This document shows, one piece after another, positions 35,165 through 45,642 of a DNA stretch of 64,000 nt. A program made the translations under genes and the position numbers. The notes beneath the pieces are model-generated. The model saw only the letters and a list, made by a program, of their open reading frames with translations. It was not told the origin of the DNA and did no database searches. The DNA comes from Ustulina deusta (Eukaryota > Ascomycota > Sordariomycetes > Xylariales > Xylariaceae): contig JAJNNX010000068.1 of NCBI GenBank assembly GCA_023159155.1, positions 1 through 64,000 on the forward strand. Reading direction: 5' to 3'. Within the stretch, counting starts at the first letter, position 1, and each line of letters starts with the position of its first letter.

Positions 35165-36155
35165 GTGACGGAGTGATGGCTGTTGGGAATCCCGGTGTCG
35201 GAAACGTATACTAGCCAAGGCACTCGCACTCATAGACTGTGTTGAGATGAATTTTCTGGTGTCTTTCTAGCTGATATAGCTAGCTAAACACTGAATAGAC
35301 GCCATATTTGAGCCTGCATGCATTGAACGCGCCGATAGTTTGTTGGCCCGAACTAACAAACTCAGGGGAGCAAAATCAGCACTGCATTAGTAACCTGCTG
35401 GTGACATAACCATACGGGGGACTTTGGGAGATGATCTTAGTCTCGCGGATTCTTCCACTCAAACAATAGCGTTTCGAGTTATTGAAACCAATAGATATCT
35501 ACGATTATCGGAGATGCAATATGACAGGTTGGAAGAATCAAGGCTCAAATCTGAGTGCCATAAAACGTAGTCGTACACCGCGACACTACGCCAACAACGC
35601 GACACCAACAATTTGCCAAAGATAACACCCGTATCAGTTCACGATAATAAATCATACTTCAGGAGTTTTTCCGAGAACACTACCTTTTTTTTTAAGTTTT
35701 AACAAGCATATGTATAATCACGTGTTAAAGATCATTCCATAGTTCTAGTCGCACCATGAGCCCTCCTCTGCTGTCAGAATACCCCCATCTAACTAGGCCG
35801 TCCAAGCTAAATGGGATCTCCCCTCATTTTTTCCATCAATAATAACGCGTGCCTTGGAGCCTCTCGGCGTGATGATGGGACGGGGGCCCACCAACTTATA
35901 CCCCTCTGTACCCCACGGAGGACTATACTACCGGGGAGAATTGGGAATGTTGTATTAATTACAAGTCTAGAGTCGGGGATGACGGAGAGGATAGTTTGTG
36001 ATCAAACCACGTTTTCTTTCTTCGTCTCCTTTTCCTTCGCCTCTTCTTCCCCTTTCATTCTCTTTCTTGGCTAGCATTTTCTCTTGTCCTTTCCGCCCCC
36101 TTCCTTCTATCCATTTCTCAAAGCAAAGGATCTGAGCTGGAGGAGAAATCCTACA
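35165..36155. promoter_or_regulatory. Upstream region of the dehydratase gene with a pyrimidine-rich tract
   Basis: 1 kb with no gene. Bases 36009-36120 are strongly C/T-rich on the coding strand, ending about 35 bases before the ATG at 36156. Such tracts are common in well-expressed ascomycete promoters and often contain the transcription start. The rest shows nothing specific. Confidence 0.45.
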
Positions 36156-37564
36156 ATGGCCGAGATAACTATCACTGGCTGGAGGACGAGGGATGTCCGA
36201 TTCCCTACGTCTCTAGACAAGACCGGCTCCGATGCTATGAATGCTGCTGGAGATTACTCTTCTGCGTACTGCATCCTTGAGACGGATTCAGAGTTTACGG
36301 GCCACGGAATGGTATGGTTTTCCTATTGGGAGCACGCTCTTGAAGTCCCGTGAATAACCGCATCTAGACATTTACCATTGGGCGTGGCAACGATATAGTA
36401 TGCGCAGCCATCAACCACCTTGGCGACAGATTGAAGGGCCGCACCCTCTCCTCCCTAGTCGCAGACTGGGGAAAGACCTGGCGGTACCTGGTCAATGATT
36501 CGCAGCTGCGCTGGATCGGCCCTGAAAAGGGCGTCATCCACCTCGCGCTCGGTGCCGTTGTCAACGCTGTCTGGGACCTGTGGGCGAAGACCCTCGGGAA
36601 GCCGGTGTGGCAGATCGTGGCCGAGATGACGCCCGAGGAGTTCGTGCGGTGCATTGACTTCCGCTATATCACAGACGCCCTGACCCCAGAAGAGGCCATT
36701 GCCCTGCTCAAGGAAAGCGAGAAGGGCAAGGCAGAACGCTTCCAAGAGGCGTTGCAGAGCCGTGCTGTGCCCGCGTACACGACGAGCGCTGGGTGGCTTG
36801 GCTACGGCGAGGACAAGATGAAGGCCCTGCTCAACGAGACCCTGAGCCAGGGATACAGGCACTTCAAATTGAAGGTCGGCGGGAGCGTCGAGGAAGACAG
36901 GCGACGATTGAGTATCGCGCGCGACGTGATCGGCTTCGACCGCGGCAACATTCTGATGGTCGATGCGAACCAAGTCTGGAGCGTACCCGAAGCCATCGAG
37001 TACATGAAGCAGCTGGCGGATTTCAAGCCCTGGTTCATCGAGGAGCCGACATCGCCCGACGACATCCTCGGACACAAGGCAGTTCGCGACGCGCTGCGAC
37101 CCCTCGGCATCGGCGTTGCCACGGGCGAGATGTGCCAGAACCGCGTCGTGTTCAAGCAGCTGCTGATGGCAGGCGCCATCGACGTGTGCCAGATCGACGC
37201 GTGTCGACTCGGCGGGGTGAACGAGGTTCTGGCGGTGCTGCTCATGGCCAAGAAATTCGGGGTTCCCATCGTGCCACACTCGGGCGGTGTTGGCCTGCCC
37301 GAGTACACGCAACATCTGAGCACCATCGACTACGTCGTCGTCAGCGGCAAGCTCTCCGTGCTGGAATACGTAGACCATCTGCACGAACACTTCCTCCATC
37401 CCTCGGCCGTGAAGGACGGGTACTACCAGACGCCGACGAGTCCTGGCTACAGCGTGGAGATGAAGCCGGAGAGCATGGACAAGTATACGTATCCTGGCGA
37501 GGAGGGCGTTGGTTGGTGGAAGAGTGACGAGGCGAGGCCGATTCTGGATGGGGAGAAAATCTAA
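36156..37564 (+). CDS. lgd1: L-galactonate dehydratase (enolase superfamily, mandelate racemase/fuconate dehydratase type)
   Basis: Exon 1 36156-36311, intron 36312-36367, exon 2 36368-37564; 450 aa, the length of Trichoderma LGD1. It converts L-galactonate to 2-keto-3-deoxy-L-galactonate in fungal D-galacturonate (pectin) catabolism, in the cytosol. Visible active-site elements are FKLKVGG (Lys about 219/221), metal ligands in VDAN (Asp about 251), IEEP (Glu about 277) and TGEM (Glu about 306), and VPHSGG (His about 356). The N-terminal DVRFPTSLDKTGSDAMN segment is typical of the fungal/ENOSF1 branch. GC content of exon 2 is higher than in its neighbours. Aspergillus calls this gene gaaB. 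L-fuconate dehydratase activity is the alternative. Confidence 0.9.
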
Positions 37565-38304
37565 ATGTACTAAGAGAATGCGCTTGTTTAGACTAGGTAT
37601 TCCATGCTCTTGTTGTTCTCTACTTGATGAATCTGGAGTGTGTATGAACGTAACCGCCTATACCTCCCCGTCTTTCACGATGACCTTGAAGCCGCCTCGA
37701 CATGTAGACAAGTTTGATACATCGTGAAACTCCCACCTGCCTAATCCTCACCCGCATTTTTTCTCCCAACTCAGCCGAGCCTTAATGCGCCGTCAAGATC
37801 TAGCTTTCGCCCTTGTTTCGCTAAGGAAACACAACCAACACAATCAGCCGCACCTTAGCGAAATGTGGAGGGATGGATAGTCAGGCGCAAGCAGCTATGG
37901 CCGCCGTGATCAAGGGCATCGATATAAACTACATTTGCCACGTACTGCACGCGCGGTAGCCTATTGGCATGACACCGCCTTCTAGAACAAAGAGAATCTT
38001 TCATATTTTGTCAGCAGGGAACTATATCCATGCCTAGGCTTCTATAGCGAAAATCCCGAAGGCCAACAGCATCGACGCCAAAAAGCGACGAGGAGCGGCT
38101 AAATTGCGAGGACGGAACGACCGATATCGAAGCTTGGCCCCCCGATATAGCGAGAGCGACGAGAATACGTACTGGACGGCCGACACCGTCGGACAGGCCC
38201 CAACAACACACCGGCGGCGGGGATTCTAAATGTTCAAACGAGGGCAGCAGGGGAGGCACGAATCCCCTCGCCAATGACGCCGGGCCCAGGAGCGAGACAG
38301 CACG
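37565..38304. other. Intergenic region; possible stray exon 37873-37959
   Basis: No clear gene. A small open frame beginning MDSQAQAAMAAVIKG at 37873 ends in TAG at 37959. It may be noncoding, or an upstream exon of the following ankyrin gene, but I cannot connect it. Confidence 0.35.
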
Positions 38305-39413
38305 CCACACGGACGTACTAGCAGACTACTTCGCCGCGATAAGAGCAGGGAACGAGGACCGCCTCCGCGCGCTCCTCGCAGCGGGCCCCCTAACGGTCCC
38401 GAGCACGACCCGCGAAGGGGTCACGCCGCTCCTCGCCGCCATCGACGCGGGGCGTCTCAGAAGCGTGCGGGTTCTCCTCGAAGCGGGCGCCGACCCCAAC
38501 GGGTACGGCGTGGTCGGGCGCACGGGGCCGGAATGGGTGGGATACGGGCGAGCCGCGACGGGGTCGTCCGAGATACACGGGACGCCGCTGCAGCTGGCGG
38601 CCGCGCGCGGCAAGCCTGGCGATGGTGAGGCTGCTGGTGGAGACGTATGGGGCCGACGGGGAGCTCGCGCTGCGGCTGGTGGCGGCTTGCGGCGCTGGAA
38701 GACGAAGCACGAGGTCGCGGTGCGGCGGGCGCGGGGCGCGGCGCGGAGGGGGCGTGGGAGGTTGTCGAGCTCGTCGGGTTTCACGTGCCGCGGTTCGTCG
38801 TGTGGAGGGCGCCGAAGCACCTGGCTGTCCTCGCTGTCATCAGGGGCGCGCAGTGGTTATGGCGGCATCGTGCAGAGCTGCCTCGACGCTTGGCTGCCAG
38901 GCTGCGGATATTTTGGCGGGAGCCGAAGGATTTGTCGAGGGATGTCTGGGATCTCGCGAGACGCATGTCTAGGCTTGTCCGTGATGGCGTTGTTGCGACG
39001 GTGCGCGGGATTCCTAAGGCTACGGGGGTTGCAGCCTTGTGGGTATGGGATGGGATATAGGTCCTTGCGGGGGCTGTTGGTGGGGGGGTTCGACAGGCTA
39101 TTCTCGTTCTTGCATACGGCTTTGGTGGCTGCCGGGGCTTTCTTTAAGGATGTTACGCTGGAGAACGTCTGGGAGGGCTTTGTCGCATTCGTACATGCTG
39201 TGGGTGTCGAGGGACCCAGAAGACTTTACCATCAAGATGTTGGAGGCAATGTGGGGGTGCTTAGGCGAGTTTTTGAGATGGCTATTTTGGGGTCTCGCCA
39301 AGGCTCTCGCATATGTGCCGAGGAAGCTGTGGGAAATACTCGCCAGTGTGTTCGACTCGCTTGGACACGGCGGACAAAAGGTCATGATTTGGATCAACCC
39401 CAAGAGGTACTGA
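38305..39413 (+). pseudogene. Ankyrin-repeat protein gene broken by several frameshifts
   Basis: Family-like protein segments follow one another in changing frames. ADYFAAIRAGNEDRLRALL with GVTPLLAAIDAGRL and VLLEAGADPN (ankyrin repeats, to about 38612) comes first. MVRLLVETYGADGELALRL (from 38622) follows in another frame. Then come GLRRWKTKHEVAVRRARG back in the first, PKHLAVLAVIRGAQWLWRHR and following in the third, and LFSFLHTALVAAGAFFKDVTLENVWEGF in the first. It ends PRKLWEILASVFDSLGHGG and WINPKRY. The parts match in order a fungal ankyrin protein family with a basic, amphipathic C-terminal half. At least four frame changes lack splice signals. Either a recent pseudogene or indel errors in a GC-rich stretch. 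Confidence 0.7.
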
Positions 39414-39987
39414 AGTCATGTTAGAGGTCGTGATACCTGAGGCCGTTTTGGTGTCCGTCCAGTGTAGCTTGTCACTGGATGGTTAATAGATACCGAGTAT
39501 AGCTGTACTTTTGCCGTGTAACAATGTCATTCTGACTGACCGCTATTAGACCCCGACTGCCCCGAATATTACGTGCATCGAATACTACATATAAGACGAC
39601 CCGGCCCCCAATACCTCCTTGCGATCCTGCATGGTGTGTTGCCCTCCCTTGTGTTGCGTCATTTGGCGATTGTCGCCGGACTAATTATGGAAGCAGTGCG
39701 CGCGCCATGCTAGATAATTTCTCTTATCTGACATTGCATCGTAGCATCACGCAACGTAACCACGCGGCACTGAAGGCTTCTTGTCTCGCGAGGATAGAGG
39801 GCGAAGCCTTCTCGGTCGTAGCCGTATCTTTCGAGTGGGACTGACGGGGTGGGCATACATGCCATCACAAGAATGAACTCATTTCAAGGCAGCGCGGTCT
39901 TTGGAGAGAATCTGAACGATGGAGAAAAAACTCGGGTATTAATGTTCATTATTAAGTATCTAGGTTGGATAGTCAACCCCTCATCTC
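39414..39987. other. Intergenic region between convergent genes
   Basis: About 0.57 kb between the ankyrin gene 3' end and the 3' end of the next gene on the minus strand. Nothing recognised. Confidence 0.5.
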
Positions 39988-41190
39988 CTAGTCTCCGTAG
40001 TCACTCTCACTGCGCTGTTCATCACCCCCAATCATGCCATCATGTACCGAGTGTAGCGCCTTGAGCCATGTGTCAAAGATAGCCTTTAGAGGGCCATATC
40101 GGACGTCCCCTTCATGTTTCGTAAGGACCTGATCGCGTAAATTCTCATATGCCTCGATCATAATCCATATCTGCAGAGCTGTTGTATCTGTACTAGATTG
40201 AATAGGCGATCTACCAATCACCGAAGACAGCTCCTCCGTTAAAAGATCTAAGCATGTCTGTAGCTCTGAGCTTCCTGAGGGAGTCGTCGGTTTCCGTTCT
40301 AGTTCCGGTGATGCCGTTTCGTAGCTGGCCCAGGATGGAGAGCTCGGCGCTGGGGAGATAGGGGCATTTTTGAAGTCCATCGAATCTTCCTCGACCAACG
40401 TTCCGTCGTCAGATCTTGGCGATCCCCTCCCTCTCGGGAGCGGAGGTTCAGGAAGTTCCGCCAAAGGCTCAAGGGGTGGAGGGACGAGACTGGGGTCTTG
40501 GGGGGTGAAGCATTGATCCCGCTTCTCCGCGGTTGGGGAATGCTCAATACCTGCTTCACTCCGGAGAGAAGCCCGTGATTCTAGAAGGGCCCTGTATGAC
40601 GCGGCGATACTCTCAATGCTTGGGACGTCTTGTGATGTGCCTTGAGTCCGTAATAGAGGGTGAGTCTCTAGTTGCCCGATATGCGATACAGGCGTCTTTG
40701 CATATCGCCTCCTCATGTGAGGTGGCCCATTCTTGACGGGTTGGCTTGTCGTCTTCTCCTGAGGCGGAGCTGGGCTTTCAGGGGCGACGGCAGCAAGATG
40801 TGCGAACTCGGGCACGACCATGCTTGCAGGACGCTCTTGACTCTTTTCATTCTCCAACTGTCGTGAACGGCGTCCGTCGCGATACAGATAACCGCTCCTT
40901 CGAAAATCCTCGAGCCATTTGCCGTCCTCTGAGTGGACGGCGGGTGGAGGCAAGGCGGGTCGTTGCGGAACACTCGGCTTAGCGCTGCCGAATAGGTTGA
41001 GGGATAAGCTCCTATGTGGCTTGTACTCTGGTGGCTTGTCCTCGGGACTTATCTTGGTGTCGCTATAGTTGACTGAATATGGTCGTTGCTGAGACTGACT
41101 GCCGAATTTTTGAAGCTTTCTTTTCAGCTTCTTGCCTTCGGGCTTGATCATCGATGGCGCCGCCCATAGGTGGCCTAGGTACCGGTCCAT
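39988..41190 (-). CDS. Uncharacterised disordered protein, 400 aa
   Basis: A single open frame. The N-terminus is basic (KPEGKKLKRKLQKFG). The middle is Pro/Ser/Glu-rich with no hydrophobic core, while the last 90 aa form predicted helices (ELQTCLDLLTEELSSVIG, ALQIWIMIEAYENLRDQVL, GPLKAIFDTWLKALHSVHDG). The block GKWLEDFRRSGYLYRDGRRSR near residue 90 looks conserved in character. No enzyme motif, signal peptide or membrane segment. Similar Sordariomycete proteins of unknown role exist to my knowledge, but I cannot name a domain. A scaffolding or regulatory role would only be a guess. Confidence 0.7.
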   Translation of the reverse strand: MDRYLGHLWAAPSMIKPEGKKLKRKLQKFGSQSQQRPYSVNYSDTKISPEDKPPEYKPHRSLSLNLFGSAKPSVPQRPALPPPAVHSEDGKWLEDFRRSGYLYRDGRRSRQLENEKSQERPASMVVPEFAHLAAVAPESPAPPQEKTTSQPVKNGPPHMRRRYAKTPVSHIGQLETHPLLRTQGTSQDVPSIESIAASYRALLESRASLRSEAGIEHSPTAEKRDQCFTPQDPSLVPPPLEPLAELPEPPLPRGRGSPRSDDGTLVEEDSMDFKNAPISPAPSSPSWASYETASPELERKPTTPSGSSELQTCLDLLTEELSSVIGRSPIQSSTDTTALQIWIMIEAYENLRDQVLTKHEGDVRYGPLKAIFDTWLKALHSVHDGMIGGDEQRSESDYGD

Positions 41191-43083
41191 TTTAATTAGA
41201 CGTCTGTGTCTCCGCGTGGTCGAATATTCATCCAGTCACGATTGGAAATGAGGAAAATGAATGCAAGAGTGGATTGGCCTTCCTATACCAGAAAGAACAA
41301 AAGCAGACAGGAGACTCGAAAGAAAGCGCGTCTCTAAATTGGCACATTATATCTAGTCTCACCGCCGAACTCAGTCTGGGTCTGTTTCAGGGAACAAGCA
41401 TGCGCTACACCACACTACAACAGATGACGTTAGGACGTGGTAGGATGCAAATGGAGCATCGTCATGCAGGCGGGTGGACACCACTCAGCCCAATACGAAA
41501 ACCGGATTTCTTTTCTCCCAGCCGACTTCAGCCCATGGGGGAGTTGCTGTCAGCACCGAAGGGTGCGCGACACTGCATGGACAGACCTTAGTATGCCTAC
41601 TAGTGAGCGCGTTCTGGCGTGCCAGCAATTATACTGCTATGCGCTTGCCATCTCTTCCTCCCTGCAATGACCGTAGGACGACCTGGCGGTCGTGGTGTGC
41701 TGGGTGACCCCTGTACACAGAAAACGCCATCCAATAGTATGCCGACAGCCACGACACGATGGTGGGATTGGACCCCAAAGACGTCGGTAGTACAGCCGCA
41801 TACTACTGCTCACATCTCCAACATTTCAGACCCTACTTCCATCGTCGATGCACGGTCAAGTTTTTTCTGGCTGCTGCACGATGCAGGGAGGGGTGATTGA
41901 GAGGCGGATTTCAATTGCCTCGCAGCCTGATGTTGTGTCATTGGTCGAACCGAGACGATATTAATAGGCATGCAAGCAGAGGAGCAAGCAAGGCTGTTCG
42001 ACAAGATGGTTGCCCTTTGCTAGGCATCAAGCAGGAGGGGTAAGAGGTTGAGGGGTTTCGAGGGACGGCGTCAAAATCTCGTCGGCACATTCATTGGCTC
42101 TAACGTAAGCTCATTATGGGTCGATGTCTGAGCACCGACAGTCTGATGTCTTGCAGCTGCAGTAAACGGGCATGAAAAGAAAAGTGGTTTTGGGTATCGA
42201 CACTAGTGTACCTAAGTAATTAATTACCCATGTGATTATCTGGGCAGAAAGTCGTCGTGGCATAGTGTTGTCTCTCAGTCTCAAGGGATGTGAAAGATAA
42301 ATCGCGATGCAAAATCGATTGTATGACGGGGCATTATGGGTCGCCTTAGACCTAGATGCGACTAGGTCGGTACGATCTTATCAGGTACTACTTTCAACTT
42401 AGGTACCTGTCACTCGAAAAGCAGTGGGCAGGGTGCTGTGGGGTTTCTGGCAGGGTCTTATGAATTTCTACCCACATAGTATGTACCTAGGTAGATAGTG
42501 GATAGAGTATACAGGATTGAGAAAAAAAGTCCTGTCCGTTTTTTGTTTAGGTTCAAACACCTTTACCATAGAAAGTGTTATATATAACAGGTTTTAGAAC
42601 TAAATAAATTTTAGCAAATGTGTTGTATTAAAAAATAGGTTATATTTTGTGTAGTGAAGATATTTCGTCCTTGGAAAAACGCGAACAAGACTTTTTTTTG
42701 AGCCAGTGGAGGTTACCTATATGAAGTATTGAGAAAAAAGCACTATACATCGCCCCTATAAGATCACTACCCTCACTGTAATTAACAGTCGCTCCACTAA
42801 TATCAAAAGTACCTACCTACCCTGGTATTGAATACAGTGCAAATTCACAGTGTACCATCTAAATTGCATCCGAATCAGTGCCACTCAACGCGGTTTCGCG
42901 ATACAAGTTCACACGCGCCCATAATCACTTTTGCTGCGATGCGTGACGCAACATCCAGAATCACAACAGAAACACCCCTTCACTTTTTTTGCCATACGAA
43001 TGAGTAGTCTAGGCTGTTGCATCCCGATACATCCCGATTTTAACAAATATTTTCTCAATTAGCTAGTTCAAAACAACCTCACC
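41191..43083. other. 1.9-kb divergent intergenic region
   Basis: It separates two outward-reading genes and so holds both promoters. The stretch 42530-42660 is AT-rich with TATATATAAC. Short frames around 41274-41900 have no family resemblance and inconsistent codon use. No tRNA or repeat seen. Confidence 0.5.
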
Positions 43084-44425
43084 ATGCCGCTCCTCTCCCG
43101 CGCCGAGCGCAGCCGCGGCCGTCCACGACCCTCCTCTCCCTCGCATCCACAGCAGACGAGGCGCCCCGCCCGGTTACCAGACTATGAGCCGCTGTCTTTC
43201 CCTCTCGGTACTGCCTCACGCAGGGAACTAGCCGAACTCTCCAACAACACAGACACGCGAAAATACGAAGAGCAACTGAAGCAATCCATCACACTGCTGA
43301 CCAACAATGTGCGCGACATCAACGACCGGTACGTGAAGAAGAAGCACGAGCTGGACAAGTTGAGGAGGCAACAAAGGGGCCAAAGCGAAGATGCCGGAGA
43401 GGACCCGGAGGCCAAAAAACGTGGCCATGCCGAAGAAGAAGCAGTTATGCGTCTACGCGAGGCAGTGCCCGCGCTCACGGCGGAGTGCGAGAGTGCTGTG
43501 CGCGAGGTCATAGATCTCCGCGTCGAGCTTGAGGACGGTCGACAAGCGATAAATGACACGGTGCGCAAGGTCGAATCCGAGAGCGCCAATGCCGTGGACG
43601 AGGATCAAGAAAATCGCGAGAGCAGAGGCAAAGGTGAAGACGACGACGTTGTTATGCAAAACACACGGCACGGCATCTGCGGTCCTTTGAGAATTCTGAA
43701 GCACGAGCAGAAGAAAGCGGCCGCCGACTATGCCACAAGATCTCTAGAGCAGCGCTATGCTGTCGATAACGATTATATTGGTTTCAAGCGCCTCTGGTGG
43801 GATGCTGTGCATGGCGTGGACGGCAAACCCTTACCCGATGCATCTAGGTGGTTTACGCACAATAATCCTGGTGGTAATGATGATGAAGATGACGAGGAAG
43901 AAGACCTGGTCATTGCCGAGGAGCACATCAGTATCTACTGCCCGCTGTCTATGGTGGTCATGGAAGAGCCTTATACCAGCAGTGTTTGCAAGCACACCTT
44001 TAACAAACCGGCCATCGTACAATTCCTCCGCTCACAGCCGGGCCATAGGGCCAAGTGCCCACAAACTGGTTGTAGTAAGGTATGACTACTGCTTCTTTCT
44101 CCTCAAACCGTCGACTCGACGATAGAACCCATATCGTTATCGCAGCCTCGCACTCGCACACGCAAAATGCTGATCATCCCGATAGGAAATCTCAATTAAA
44201 GACTTTTACGATGACCAAGTCATGCTCCGCCAAATTAAACGCGCTCAAGCCGAACAAGAAAGACGCGACGTAGATGACGAGGATGAAGACGGGGTGGACG
44301 TTGACGAGGACGGTGACACATCAGTGCTTGAACCACGCAGCATAAAGGCTGAGCGTGCCAAGGACCGGGGAAATCAATTGCTCGCAAGTCTAGGTGTTGA
44401 CCCGGGAGAGGAGGACGCGATATAA
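43084..44425 (+). CDS. nse2: Nse2/Mms21 SUMO E3 ligase of the Smc5-Smc6 complex
   Basis: Exon 1 43084-44079, intron 44080-44185, exon 2 44186-44425; 411 aa. An SP-RING lies at about residues 286-340: CPLSMVVMEEPYTSSVCKHTF with Cys286, Cys302, His304 and Cys325 as zinc ligands, then the C-terminal strand EISIKDFYDD. A long coiled coil (about 57-170) would bind Smc5, as in yeast Mms21. It attaches SUMO to DNA-repair substrates in the nucleus. Acidic stretches precede the RING (GGNDDEDDEEED) and follow it. The Arg/Pro-rich N-terminus is probably disordered. It is larger than yeast Mms21 (267 aa), but filamentous fungal versions are commonly longer. The intron cuts immediately before the last RING strand. 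Confidence 0.88.
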
Positions 44426-44649
44426 ATGCTGATATCGAGGCGATGGCGGCTTGAACGACAAGGAAGGCATGTTACTCCAAATCGGGATTCATTGTTCTAT
44501 TGCCCTCTGACAGTAATATAATGGTCTTGTCTATATTCTAAGCAAGTCTATACCTAGTGACGAACGTCTAAGTTTGCCATCCCGCCATCTACTGGATCTA
44601 TTTCCCAAGCGCCAGTGAGAGTGTTCTAAGCCTTCAACAATGTATCCGG

Positions 44650-45642
44650 TTATAACTTGGCCCGGGGCTCATCGCTTTTCTTCGGCGCACTGCGGTATCC
44701 GCTCTGCACATTCGCCTCGTTAACGACGTTCCCCTGAGCATCCCGTCGAATACCCAATTCCAAAAGCTTGGCGAAGACGGCCGCAAAATCCGCAAAGAAG
44801 CGATCCTTGTCGGCGGCGTACGTCTCGACCCAAGTGCGGAACACGGGGTCAGACAGAAGGCTCATGTCCGTCGGCAACATCATGAGCCCCTCTTCTTCTT
44901 CCACCTCCCCATCGCTCTCCTCCGCGACCTCCTCCTCGACGAACACGAACTGCGCGACGCCGTTCTCGAGCGTCTTCGGCTTCCAGTGCTTCTCGTTGGC
45001 AAGCAGGACGCGGAAATACTGGTTCGAGAAGCGCGTCGGGTTGTTCACCCACTTGCCCTCGAAGCCCGAGCGGTCGACGTGGCAGCGCCCGAGGTTATGC
45101 GCGCCGCTGAGCGCCACGATCTCCCGGTCGGCGAACCCCATGCGTCCGAAGACGGCGCGCAGGTGGTCGGCGCCCCGCGCGCCGTCGGGGAGCCGGCCGC
45201 GCGGCGGGATCCGCGCCTGCTCTGCCTCTGCCGCGCCGAAATCCGTGCGGCCCCCCTGCCAGGCGATCTGCGGCCCGCCCATGGCCTCGATGGCCACGGT
45301 GGCGGCCAGCGTCCAGAGGTCCGCGTACGTGATCCACGGGTGCGCCGACTTGACGGGTTCTAGAAAGGCGCGCGCGTGCTGCAGTCCCGCGTTCGCCGGG
45401 TCGCCGCCCTCGGCCTCGTACCGCATCCCTGCGCCGTTGGAGCCGCCCGTCCCGCTCGCGGCGTCGTACGTCCCTGCGCTGTGCCAGGCGAGACGCACGA
45501 GTACGGGACCAGCAGACCCGTCATCGTAGCCGGGCTGGTGGAGGAGGTCGCGGATCGAGGCGCGGACGGCGTCCAGTTGCGAGGACGAGGGTTGCGGCGG
45601 TGGAATCGAGCCAGCGCCGCTGGCTGTTGAAGACGGCGCCAT
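44650..45642 (-). CDS. Class I heme peroxidase, cytochrome c peroxidase-like (no mitochondrial leader)
   Basis: An intronless 330-aa protein. The distal site [11 protein letters not shown] gives Arg50, Trp53 and His54. The proximal site [11 protein letters not shown] gives the heme ligand His182. GKWVNNP (Trp198) and [11 protein letters not shown] match the cytochrome c peroxidase/APX group. The N-terminus is a Ser/Pro linker with no targeting helix, so it corresponds to the cytosolic CCP2-type 'putative heme-binding peroxidase' of ascomycetes rather than mitochondrial CCP1. It reduces H2O2; the physiological donor is unknown. An unusual acidic insert of about 16 residues ([16 protein letters not shown], 236-251) lies just before the conserved GLMMLPTD. 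The gene is very GC-rich. It is convergent with nse2, 224 bp apart. Confidence 0.9.
   Translation of the reverse strand: MAPSSTASGAGSIPPPQPSSSQLDAVRASIRDLLHQPGYDDGSAGPVLVRLAWHSAGTYDAASGTGGSNGAGMRYEAEGGDPANAGLQHARAFLEPVKSAHPWITYADLWTLAATVAIEAMGGPQIAWQGGRTDFGAAEAEQARIPPRGRLPDGARGADHLRAVFGRMGFADREIVALSGAHNLGRCHVDRSGFEGKWVNNPTRFSNQYFRVLLANEKHWKPKTLENGVAQFVFVEEEVAEESDGEVEEEEGLMMLPTDMSLLSDPVFRTWVETYAADKDRFFADFAAVFAKLLELGIRRDAQGNVVNEANVQSGYRSAPKKSDEPRAKL

Noticed and set aside
36455..37399. 314-codon minus-strand frame
   Set aside because: Antisense shadow of the GC-rich L-galactonate dehydratase exon, which has clear family motifs on the plus strand.
44768..45529. 253-codon plus-strand frame
   Set aside because: Antisense shadow of the heme peroxidase; low-complexity Ser/Arg/Ala translation.
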